Shown one piece after another: positions 36,701-48,700 of a stretch of 64,000 nucleotides of DNA. A model generated the notes under the pieces. The model worked only from the letters and a program-made list of their open reading frames with translations, had not been told where the DNA came from and did no database searches. Source of the DNA: Leptasterias polaris. Lineage: Eukaryota; Echinodermata; Asteroidea; Forcipulatida; Asteriidae. The position numbers were made by a program, and so were the translations under genes. The stretch lies in contig JAZGTN010000027.1 in the NCBI GenBank assembly GCA_037783415.1, positions 1,884,001 to 1,948,000 of the forward strand, given 5' to 3'. The number at the start of each line of letters is the position of its first letter. Position 1 is the first letter of the stretch.

Positions 36701-39700
36701 TTCCGCCTCAACAAGAATTTGTTGAGCCTGTTTTTCGTCATCAGGCAATTTATCTGCTTCAAGATAATCAATCATTTTGGCTGCAAAAACATATTTTCTT
36801 TGTGACTGTTTTAAGTCTTCAATTTTTACCTCTTTATGAGTGTGTGGTATATGATCAAGCAATTCGTCATCATGTCGATTACATAACCGTTTACCTTTTT
36901 GAAACCTTAAGTTTCGAATTGTGCTCACATCATGTTTTGAATGACAAGGAATAATGTAATCATCCAAAATTCCAAATTCAAATGGAATCCATTTGCCACT
37001 AGATGTCACGATCTAGATTGGTAGCAATGTGCATGGGAATCTGAAAGATTTGACCTGCAATGCTGAGAGGAATATCTGTTACTCCTATTATCTTCAGACA
37101 AGTTCCATTTGCTGTTACGGCTTGCGCAAAGTCAGACTTGTTAACTTTTCTCCGAGCACATGTTAGTGAATTGCGAAAACATTTTTCGCTGATTAGATTG
37201 ATTGAAGCTCCAGAGTCTACGAGACAAGGGATACGTAAAGAGTCAAGAGTAACATTAATACAACTACCTTGCATGTCTACTGAAAATTTTTCATCCCCTT
37301 CACCCACAGTTTCTACATAGACAGTGCGCTGGTTGCCAGCATCTATGGGCGGGGACTTTAGTTTAAAGGATATCCCTGAGCATGAAGTTTCGAGAAACAG
37401 TTGTTCTGTATGTGTCCAGGTTTACCGCATATATAACAAATAATAGTTCTACTTTGACAAAATAATTATAAAAACGACAGTGGACACAACATCGGGGTGC
37501 TGACGCTCTTCTATGATGTTCACGAGCACTTATAGAGGTCTGGCAATCTCGAAGAATCAACGTTAATGGAATCAAGGAGAATTAACAACCTATTTGCTGA
37601 CCTGGTTCTTAAACTGGGGCAGATGTAGGATACAAATGTTGGAAAACACTTTGGAGGAAAACATCTCGAAACGTATGAAACATCTAGCGCGGGTGCTTAT
37701 TTTCCGTAATTGCAGTGTTTTTTCTTTAAGTTTGATGATCTCTTAAAATGCTGAAATGTTGTGCTCATTAGAAGAATGACATCAAGGATAGCGCGATGAA
37801 AGATAATGAAAATGTTAACGATGAACACTTCTAAAGTGTCGGTATCTGCCACAGATGAGTGCTCATTGCGCTGGTATTCGCTCAGTTGTTTTATTACGAC
37901 GAGTATGCGGCGGAGTTATGAATACGAGACTAATAATGTAGCACCACAAGAGTCTGCTGGCTAAAATGCAAGAGAACATCAGGGCAAACCCCCTTCTCTC
38001 AACGATAAGTGTAAATGGTCCCTTTTACACTTAACTCCCTGGTCGGATTGGGACCCGTGGGGCCTGACCAATTTGGGTCAATATGACCCGGAATCTGTGT
38101 CAAGTGACCCAAATGTGGACCAAACTGACGCAGAATTTTGTGTTGAAATCCCATTCTGTGTTGTAACTAGTTTCTGGGTCAACCTGGCACAGAAATGGGT
38201 CAGGTCCTCTCTTACCCAGAATCAGTGTCAATTCTGAGCCGGCAGTTTTTCAAACGATGCATTACACGACATAGGCCTATGGGCTCGACGGAATTCCGTG
38301 CCATCTGAAGGACAAAGCAGTACTAGTTAAGTTACTTGCTTACACAAGTGTCGTGACCGGAACTCAAACCCAAACTCTGCTGATCAGACACCAGAGCTTG
38401 AGTACGACTTGCCATCCTCTATTTGAACAGTTCCCTTGTGTCCTCTGCTGAAGAGCTCCTCGAAATTAGAATACCTATAGAGAACAGTTTAAGTTGATGC
38501 ATATTTCAAACGAATCAATGTCAACAGAATGCCACTAAATGGTTCACTGTGGCATTTCGTCCTGGAGCTCATGTCTTCATGTCTGGAAATGGAAAGAAAA
38601 AAATCCCTACAATTTTCATATTCATAAATTCCTCTCCCTCGAGCAACTCCAGGAACGCTTTGGAGAGGGATATAAAATGGATTGATTTTCGATAATTCAT
38701 GCACTTAATTATCCAAGCAGAGATTCAACACATGAATGAAACCATTCCCTCCGTACCAGAAAAATGGAACAGCTATTAACTTAGCAAAAATCACGCGTTC
38801 AGACATAGCTTTTTTATGCTGTAAAAACAAAAAACAACAGTGTTCTCCACTTTCGAAAAAGAAATCCCGAGACTACACAAATGTAGAAGGTGAACTGTCC
38901 TGACATCACCGTGTTTTCTCCTGAAGACGTTCCGAGCATCCTGGTCGAAACGTCGAGTTGTTACATCACTGGTTCTTTGGAGAATTCCCCATAACTTCAC
39001 TAGAGATATTTTGATATGTACGTGTCGTATTGCACATTACTATTTTACTCTGCTGTACATTAGCCAGTATTAAGATGACCACTATAGGTATTACGCGCCA
39101 ATTGTGACTTGAAGACAAGGTTGATGACGTCGCTAGATGTGAGAATAGGCACAAATCAATATTGCCCCAAAAGATGTGAAATACCCGAGGATTGTTTGCA
39201 CAGAGTCTGGGTCAGTTTCGAGCAGCTGTATCCGGTGTGGCTCGGACAGCAGTTTCTAAACTTTAGGTATCAATCTTCAAAGACACCTGCATCACTCAAA
39301 TTGGTTTCAATACTTCTGTCTTGTGGTAAACTCTTAGGGTACCGTTGAGGTTTTTCATTTTAAATTTTTCTTTATTTTGGTTTGTGTGCTTTCTGATTGT
39401 TTGTTTTGGAGGGGTTTATCGGATAAACCGACACAGAAATTATGCTGGACATTAAGGGTAGGAACTAATCAGAAACAAAACAAGCATTTAAATGTGTGTT
39501 TTTTTATATCAATAAGTAGAAATAATCTTGAAATGTTTCTGAACCAGATGTTATGAGATTGTTTGGTTATTCTACGGATTCACCAATTATACTATGCATT
39601 TGGATAATATTAACATGTGGCCTTCTTAAGAGAAAGAAAATTGCACAGCGAGCCACATTTTAGAACACATCCAATACCTAACGACTGGCCTTGCACATGC

Positions 39701-42700
39701 AAGACAAACCAATAAAATAAAGCAAAAATCGCCTTTTAGAAATCGAGACTAAAACTACGGTTGAATTAAGACGTCACTCTTATTATTTCTAATACTGCTG
39801 TGTTATTGTAAATTCATTTTGAAGTTTTCTTTTATTTTGGTTTGTGTGTTTCGTAATGGTTTTTATTTTATCAGAAAACCCGAACAAGCAACTTACTATG
39901 GTGGCCATGAAGAATACGGACTGATCAAAAATGAAAGTAGCTTTTAAATGGCTTTTGTTAGGAACAGTTGAAAGTATCTTCAAATGTTTCTCAATTAGAA
40001 CTAATGAGAATTTTAGGTTGTCTTATGACTCGTTAGCATGTCTTCTTAAGAGGGTGTGTACAACATTGGTAAGATTGAAAATATAAATGTTCACAGATTT
40101 GCACATAACTTACATGGAATAAAGATGGTCATGGTGGAAAACTTCACTTGAATCAGTTTTTCTTAATGGTATGCCATAGTTTTTAGGGAATGAATAAAAC
40201 AATATTTTAGCCTGCAGAATTAAATCCGATGTTTGAAAAAAAGTTAAAACATGATAATGGAGATTTTTACTGTTTTCTCATGACTCCGAAGACCGATTGA
40301 GCTTAAACTTTGACAGGTTTGTTATTTCATGTATATGTTAGGTCACATCAAGTGTGGATACAGGTCTTTGGCAATTACCGATGATGTACACACCCTTTAA
40401 ACGAACGAAATTTGCAATATGAATCACGATTTTAGGAAGTGTCCAATTCCCACCGATTGGCCTCGCACATGCAAGACAACAAACCAGTTCTATAATAAAG
40501 CTGTAATGTTCTTTTTAAAATCGAGATCTTAACTACGGTTGAATGAAGACTCGCCTAGAGGGGATCCAAGATTAAACTCAGGTCAAATTAATTTTCCAAC
40601 AGGTTGGGTCTTTGTGAAAATGGGAAAATTACAAATCTCTATCGTCACGCTAAAACGATGTAAATGTCATTGTTTGATAACCTTCAAGTGCCATTTTTTT
40701 AATTTTTGAATTAAGACTCGCCTTCGAAATTATAATTTAAAAATGAACACTGTGCCGTGTACACACAGTGTGCCTGCAAAGCTTCCACCTGTTAAACATA
40801 AACGAAACATCATGAGCCAGATCATCAGATGTCCTTATTGAAAACCCGAAAGGTGATACGTACATAAATCAGCTTTGCCGAAAATAACTCATGATTTACC
40901 TTCCATGCTTTTTCCATCTGAGCACATTCAGCCCCGTGCAGCTTGAAAGTGGAATGTGAGCATTTGAAAAGGCAGATTATTTTCAACTTGTCTACCGGTG
41001 AAATATTTTGGTAAAGAGTGATATTGTTGCTGACGGCTATATACTCTTCGAACTTGTCAATTTGTGATGTTTTGTACAAACCACCTTTCTGTCATCACAG
41101 AGGTATAGCCATAAGATACCGGATAAGTAAATTATACGCTGTGTTACTGTATCAACGTCGTTTGACCAAGTTTTACAAGAACATCACCAATGGTTGTTCG
41201 GTATTATTTTGTCTTCAAGGTCAAATGAGAAACGACGCAGACAGTAAACACTATTGTTCTAAAAGTGTGCGATTGCCGAACCCTACACTATCAGACCCCT
41301 CCTCCACGATGGTTTACGTATAAAAAGTAATATATTACGGATGGGTCAAACAAAGACAAATTGACTAGTCAATTATTTTTGGTTCAACCCAAAATTAATT
41401 ACAATTTACCAAGTAAGTTTCCCTTGTGGTTTATAAAAATTAAAAAAACGCTGACAAAAGAAGCATCCCCCGCTCCCAACGTAATTTGTTTTCTTCAATT
41501 CTTATTCATTAGTCCAGCAGTTTAGTTTAATAAGTAGATTCGTATCGCTTCTCCGGATGAAACCAAAAATATTCACTAGGTGCAATTTCGTTAAAAGAAG
41601 TTACTATAGATAGGCCCTAGATAAATAACTAATTAAAAAACAAGATTCTGTTATAAATCTACTGAAACAAATAAAGTAAACTTGATGACCTAAACACTCT
41701 TCGACATTGGCAATTTGTCTGTCCGAGCATTCCCGCAACGAGTCCTCTCCCCTTGCTCAAGCAGCCTTGGGATCCCATGCGTCAAAAAGCCTTTGATAAC
41801 AATCAATAATTGACGATTTTTTTCCCGTAAGCCGCTCGGATAAAAGTCACACTCGGTAATAAGGAAGTAGAAAACTCTGTCACATGAACTGCGGAGCTTA
41901 AAGTCAAACTACTTAAAACTACTTAGGTAGCGTACATATACACAGTCCACATGCGTACCAATCCGCACTATTTAAAGATGGGTCCGATTTCTTTGCCGAT
42001 TGACCAGAAAATTATATATAGGCCTATATTTATTTTTTTACACACTCCAGAAAAAGTTATAAGATTTCATTTAAGGCATTGCACCAAAAAGAAAAAGAAG
42101 AAGAAGAAGAAAAAGAGAGAAAAAACCCTCTAATGATAAATGGTAGTTAATTAAAAACTGAAATTGAATTTACCGCAAACCAAATACATAAAATTGAATT
42201 ACTGTCGGGATCCCAATATTGTTTCACGACAGTAACATGTATTTTGTGCATTGTGCGTGGCATATTATGCGAAAGTGTTTGTATGTTTTCTACTTTTTGA
42301 CATCGTTTGTCAAATGTCGTTAGAAATATATTCTTTAAAAGTATGTAAATCTTTTGGCTAGAACCTGGCCTTATCCATTATAAAGAATTTAACTTGACTG
42401 CTTTAAATTTCCTCAGGAGGTTTTTCTCAAAGGGCATAAAGCTGTTTTAAAGAAATAAGTAATAAAATAAAATAAATGAAATAAAATAAAATTGCCGTCA
42501 GACAAGAGAACGTTGATAACCTTAAGCGATTTCAATGAGTACTATTTTTTGACATGATTTTAATCCAAGTGATGTACCGGATGCTAAACCTTCACCATCC
42601 CCATCCCCTATCGGGGACCTCGTCCAATCTTGACTGCCATTAGGCCTATTGAGTAATTATGATACAGCAATGGATAACGGGACTATTTTTATAACGCGCC

Positions 42701-45700
42701 CGTTCACTCGATGAACAAGTTCTAAATACCAGTGAGTGGATGTAAACGTTTACCTGAAGGCACATGAATGCGCAAACAGATAAAAATCCGCACTTGCCAA
42801 CCGACAAAATCTCATGCGGTGCTTCCATTTAGGCAGTAGATTGAAATCACGCATTCGAAAAGGGACAAGTGGCTTTATGCAAGGGCGTCGATCGCTACTG
42901 AAAAGTAGGGGGGACGGGCGAGCAAGTCTTGACAAAATACATCTTACATTATTTGCACCCCACACCATTACTTTTACACTTAATTTCTGTGTTACACTTG
43001 TTCCTTTTTTTTTTTTTTTTTTTTGACCAGGAGGCGAGTTACAGGGGGTGATATTTAACAATAACATCATCCGAAATGGTGTTTGGGCCTGGGTTTCCCT
43101 TATGTAAAACCGAGATTCTACCAAATACAAACATGCTTCGGGAGTCCGGCGTTTATCGTGTGTCAGCTTGAAGTTCTTCAAAAAAACAAAATACTGCTGC
43201 TTCGACAAATCTTGTCATGGCCCAAACTGCTCCTATTTATTTTATTGGATTTTACTACATTTTGTGCGCTGTGCGATTGTAACAAAATGTAACACATTTG
43301 CCCAGACTTCCTTTGTGGAGGGATCGTGTACCGTGCATTAGCGTACACAAACGACGCATAACTTGAATGCTAACAAGGTATGTAAGCGGGATTTTGGCGT
43401 TCATGTCTTGGACGAAACTTGTCGTCTATTGTCTGTATTATAGAAACGGAAATAGGCGCAAAATACCATTCTGCGCGTGGTCCATCAAGATGAAAATGAA
43501 GAAAACATTTTACCGTTTGTTCGCCATTCTTTTATTTGAACAAAAATTGTAATGAAAATTAATATTAAATCTAGTATATAAATGGTGTATATTTTTTTAT
43601 TTTGTTGCATATTTCTAATGAACAGTCAATCAAAAAGTGAGGGGGACATCTGATATGCTGTCCCCCCAGTCTAAAAAGTGGGGGGGGGGGCGGGGCGGGG
43701 GGGTGGGGGACATGTCCCCCCGTCCCCCACCCATCGACGCTCTTGGCTTTATCTCTGTTTTCGATAACTACCAGTGCAAATTGAAAAATTTCTGTCGCCG
43801 GGACAAATTTGGATTTGCAGTGCCACTCCAATTATTAGTTAGCTTACTGAGGGTCGCTTTTACATATTGTTTGATTGGTTTTTTTTTAAATCACAACACC
43901 TGAGGTAGATTGCTTTCTTCTTCTTCTGTGTAACCTCTATACGGGGGTTCCAGAATCGCACCGAAGGTCATGTCAGAATTCAATCATCTTTGAGCCGAGG
44001 GATGAGTTTGCCATTAGTGCTGGGTACGATTCGATGCCATTATACAGTTAGCCTCGAATAATTGATTTGAGATTAAATCAGTATCAAACCAAACATCATA
44101 GCAGCAGTGCTGGACAGATTCGTATTTTTACGCATCCCTTTTTCATATTTCTTCAGCACGATGTGTTTTGGTGTTGACATTTTTATATGTCATTTGTTAA
44201 AATGAGTCCGGGGTCTTCGTTGATCAGTTAATTCTAGGCTTATTGCAACAGAGGTGATTGAACATTACCCTTTTTGGGTTTTTTTAACTACGTGGGATGG
44301 GATCAGTTGAATACCCAGTTGGTATAGGTTTGATTTGGGCTTAGGTTATTTGATAGGGTAGACGACTGTAATTTCAGTATAAAAAGGAACGCTGTTCCAT
44401 TTGGTGCTTGATATGTGGCATAGATGTTTCTTCATTGTGTTCTAGGAATCTCAGGAATTCTTTAGAAGACTTTAGGGTGGCACTTATGAAAAAGACGAAA
44501 GTAGTGTGTTAAAAGTATCGGAACAATTGGGGGCGGGGGGGGGGGGGACACACACTCTTTTATATATCTGGCGTGGTATATGTTATTCTGGATTGAGTTT
44601 TGCGTTGAGGGGCTTAGGAGAGTGCTTTTCTTCGGGTGGGTGTGAACCAGAGGACAGAGGCCGCCAGCATTGAATAGCAGCCAAAAACAACCCAGGTCAC
44701 TTTAATTCTTACATGCTTTATTTTCGCTCAGGTGTAGAGCAGATCGTGTCGTTAGCAGCGGTGTCCGTCCACCGATGCTGTCTCGTCGTTCGCCCCTTCA
44801 CTGCGCAGAAGATGACCACACGATGGGGATTACTTTTCATCTCTATGACGTGGTTGTACTCTTTATTGGCGTCCTTACCACCCGCCTTCGGATGGAATGA
44901 ATACGTGCTTGAAGGCACTGGAACAGGTTGGTAATCAATCACATATTGAAGAAGTCACATTTCAAAATGTGTCAGCTCAACCTCTCCCAGAGCATTGATG
45001 TATATAGTATATAGTAGGCCTAAAGCTGTGTTCGCATTGGACGTTTGGGTATTATACCATGGATGTAGGTCTCCATGATTATACTAACCGAGCAAATGGG
45101 TAATTTGACAATTTTGAAGCCCAATGCAAGCAGCCCAGTAAAATTTTACGCAAATAACTTAACCGAAATCCTGGGTAGTTTAACCGGCCACCTTCTGCTC
45201 AGGTAAACTCACCTGGTCAAACTAACCGAGCCTTGACGTCCAGTTTACAAGCTAGGTCGTGTTTTTTATCGCATCCGGTTAAAGGTCACTATTGTAGTGC
45301 CCTCCTGCGCTCATTATTAAAGTCACTCAATTTGTTTCACCATCGTCTCGGTTAAAAAGTTTACCAAGTGCGGACACAAGTAAGAGGTGGTCCCTTCTCT
45401 ATGGATTTACCAATTGGAATGTTTCCCATGGCCTTGGTTATTTATTACTCAATGCGAGTGCGGTTTAATAGAATTCATTGAGTTTCAAACTATACCGTCG
45501 TTCTCATTTTCTGGTTTTACTTTTTAGGCCTGCCCTTCACTCAAGTCCAGACTCGAGGTGAACGAACAGTAGGGCCTACTGGACAATGACAAAAACAGAA
45601 AAATAAAATCAGATAATAGAAAGATGATATGAAAAAATAATAATAATATTGCTAGGTAATAATAATAATAATAATATGGATTTATATCGCGCTTTATCAC

Positions 45701-48700
45701 ACCCAAGGGCGTCTCAAAGCGCTTCCAACATTATTACCCCTGGTCACTGAGCCATTTATTTCATTCCTTAAACCATCTCAGCTCCCTGGGGAGTATACAG
45801 CCTGTGCTGCAGTATATGCGCTACTAGGCTAAATCATTCACAAGAACCATCTCTGCCCTCACAGGTACCCATTTTACCCCTGGGTGGAGAGAAGCAATTA
45901 TAGTTAAGTGTCTTGCTCAAGGACACAAGTGTCACGACCGGGACTCGAACCCACACTCTGAGTGCAGGTAAACATAGCGTCCAAGTTCAATTGGTTACGG
46001 TGCATAATCCAAACAATGTGTCCAAACAATGAGAGAACAAAGGGGTGTCGTTGGTTTACACCATTTACAAACGTGTGTGTTGGCATGTCTACAAGTTGTA
46101 CCGAAGGACGTCATCGCTTCGATTTTTGTCTACAAAACCAACAGGGACGTCGCTTTAAAAATAACTTAGTCCAAACAATGGGATGTCTTCGGTTTACACC
46201 ATAAACAAATCTGTATGTCTCTATTTATTATGTGTAATCTTGTACTTTTTACAGTTTAGCTTGTATAAATTTAATGTAATTTAATGTAATTCTTTATAAA
46301 TTTATAATTTTGTTGCCATTCCTGTAATTGGTGGTTTTTCTCGATATTGATATGATTACATAAGCATAATGCAAATTAGCGACGAGCTCCTAATCCTCCC
46401 GACCTCACAACTCCATAGCATCCACCGACAGGTAATCACTAGGCGAACGGCCAATTAACCTTGAAGAGATGTCGTTGTTTGTGATCCTGGTTGTATTTAA
46501 AGAGGGGCTCCACGGTCAATTGTATTGTTTCTAATACACTCATTTTCCAATAGATAGAATCCTTATCAAAGTGGGTGGACAACATTACAAATCTCTAACC
46601 TCGCGTTAAAATAGTGTAAATTGTTATTATTTATTATTTTCAAATAATAAACCACAAGGGAAACTGACTGGGTAAATGTTTAAATGATTTTGGGTTGAAC
46701 AAAGAAAAATTGACTAGAGCGGGATTTGAACCAACGACCTCCGGTTTAACGTGCCGGCGCTCTACCAACTGAGCTATCTAGCCCTATGTTGGCGGTCTCC
46801 CTATTTTGTCAATATCTTTGTTCGGGGGGGGGGGGGTGCCAGTCAGAAGCCATACAACCGCAACTGCCGTGTAGCCAGGGATCACACCCAAGTATACAAT
46901 ACAACCTGGGAAGCGGCAGCCAGGGGATCACCTTAAGGGGATGCGACTTTTTATATCAGATATCAAATAATAAACCACAAGGGAAACTGACTGGGTAAAT
47001 GTTTAAATGATTTTGGGTTGGACAAAGAAAAATTGACTAGAGCGGGATTTGAACCAACGACCTCCGGTTTAACGTGCCGGCGCTCTACCAACTGAGCTAT
47101 CTAGCCCTATGTTGGCGGTCTCCCTATTTAGGTGTTCGGAGCGGAGCGTAGCTCCGAACACCTCTTGTTATTGTTCGTTTTTTGTTTTTTTTTAGGTGTT
47201 CGGAGCGGAGCGTAGCTCCGAACACCTCTTGTTATTGTTCGTTTTTTTTTTTTTTTACTTCTTCAGATTCTGGCCGTCCCTTGTCCGCTAACAAAAGCAC
47301 ACTTCCCAAGCTCATATAAACTTGAAATTTTTACCATAGTTAGATAACCATTAGGAGACGAAACCGTTTCATTTACGTCATGATGACGTCATCAGGTGTC
47401 AAATTACAAGGTTTTTAGAACAAAATAAATTAATCTTTGAAATTCTGTAACAAATCACACTTAAGAGACCGTCGGTTGTTTTATGCGGGATCATACTTAG
47501 GTCATATAGGTCTTTATTTTTTGTCGTGTGCGTGACCTCACATGACCTCTACTTCCGGTCGAAACAGGAAGAAACAGGAAGTGCCTTGTAATTTAAAAGT
47601 GGCACACTTTTTGAAGTTTTTTTTAACGGTGTTATAGTCGAGCAAGAGTCTGGTTTAACAAAATAAGATAAGTGACGTCATAAAAGTCAAGAGCGCCCTC
47701 TAGCGGCAGGTTGAAAACTGTTAAAAATACACTTTTACTAGATGTCTGTGGCGAAGTTTATGATAATCGTTTCAAAATTGGTATATATAATGACCATTAT
47801 GCAGACAACATATGTGTGAAGTTTTATATTGATGACGTCATCATGTGTCACGTGGTATCGCCTTAAAGGTTTACTTTTTGAAGCCGTGTATCTACAAAAC
47901 CACAAATTCGACTGAGTTGAAACTTGGCATGTTGAAAGACAGTGATAGTGACAACGTAAATCTAAAGAAACAACATGATGACGTCATTCCTTTTTTTTAT
48001 ACAAATATTTGAAATATTGACCAATTATTACGTGTATTTATTGACCCGCTGTCAAACCACGGGCTACACACACACTACGCGAACTAAACCAGTTTACTGT
48101 TTTTTATCACGTAGTGTGTGTGTATACGTTGAGCAAATCATCCGCAAGGTTCAAAGTCCATCAAACATGCTTGTGGTCTAGTCTCTGTTCAAGGTTCGCG
48201 CAACCTGCTTTTGACAATACGCTTTGTTAGTCTCTAAAACAGCCGTCCATGCAAACCTCATTAACAAACAAATGCTAGGCTTTTGATCGTGTGCTTTTTA
48301 ACCAAAAGTTGAACATTTCATGAATTCATATCTCGTCGTCTTCTTTTCCCTCAAGATTGTCCAATAAAAAAGACACTTCCTAAGCTCGCATAAACTTTAA
48401 TCTTCACACATAGTTAGATATGCATAGGTAGATGACACCGCTGCAGTGATATCATCATGACTTCATCGGATGTCAAATTACAAGGTTTTTAAATATTAAT
48501 TTTGTAATGTTTGAACTTCCATATCAAATCACGGACATGAGACCGTAGGTTGCTTTTTGCGGAATTATACCAAATTAATTTAGGTCTTATTTTTGTATTG
48601 TGTGTGTGACATTACGTTACCTCTACTTCCGGTCGAAACAAGAAGTGCCTTGTTATACTTCAGTTTTTGACCGATTAATATTGTTCTCTCCCGTGCAAAT

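Larger units (their letters stand above)
35487..37600 (-). mobile_element. Minus-strand Ty3/Gypsy element lacking RT and RNase H
   Basis: Read on the minus strand: a gag zinc knuckle, an aspartic protease, then immediately a tether region and an integrase ending in a GPY/F module. RT and RNase H, normally between protease and integrase, are missing. Frameshifts occur at 37000 and near 35960-36030. The 5' LTR and most of gag are not seen before 37600. The C-terminal end is split by the insertion of the LTR element at 32432-35486. Confidence 0.85.
18796..44731 (+). other. Opsin intron 1 (25.9 kb)
   Basis: Donor GTGAGT and acceptor TTTTCGCTCAG. It contains the giant inverted repeat with its Helitron, a SINE unit, minisatellites and the two nested LTR elements described separately. 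No second host gene was found inside it on either strand. Confidence 0.85.
46646..47129 (-). mobile_element. Tandem tRNA-SINE array, first part
   Basis: Tail, tRNA-like part and head recur with a 323-bp period (for example the phrase AGCGGGATTTGAACC at 46718 and 47041). Read on the minus strand the order is head, tRNA, tail. The array is broken at 47129 by the TGACGTCA-rich block and resumes at 50857 with head and tail. A G run of 12 lies in the head (about 46825-46837). Confidence 0.85.

Noticed and set aside
38925..38960. Penelope-like element end
   Set aside because: Only one short phrase resembles such elements; no GIY-YIG or RT fragment is nearby.
46712..47106. Two functional tRNA-Asn genes
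   Set aside because: Both copies are part of a dispersed 323-bp repeat, have C33 in the anticodon loop and no separate terminator.
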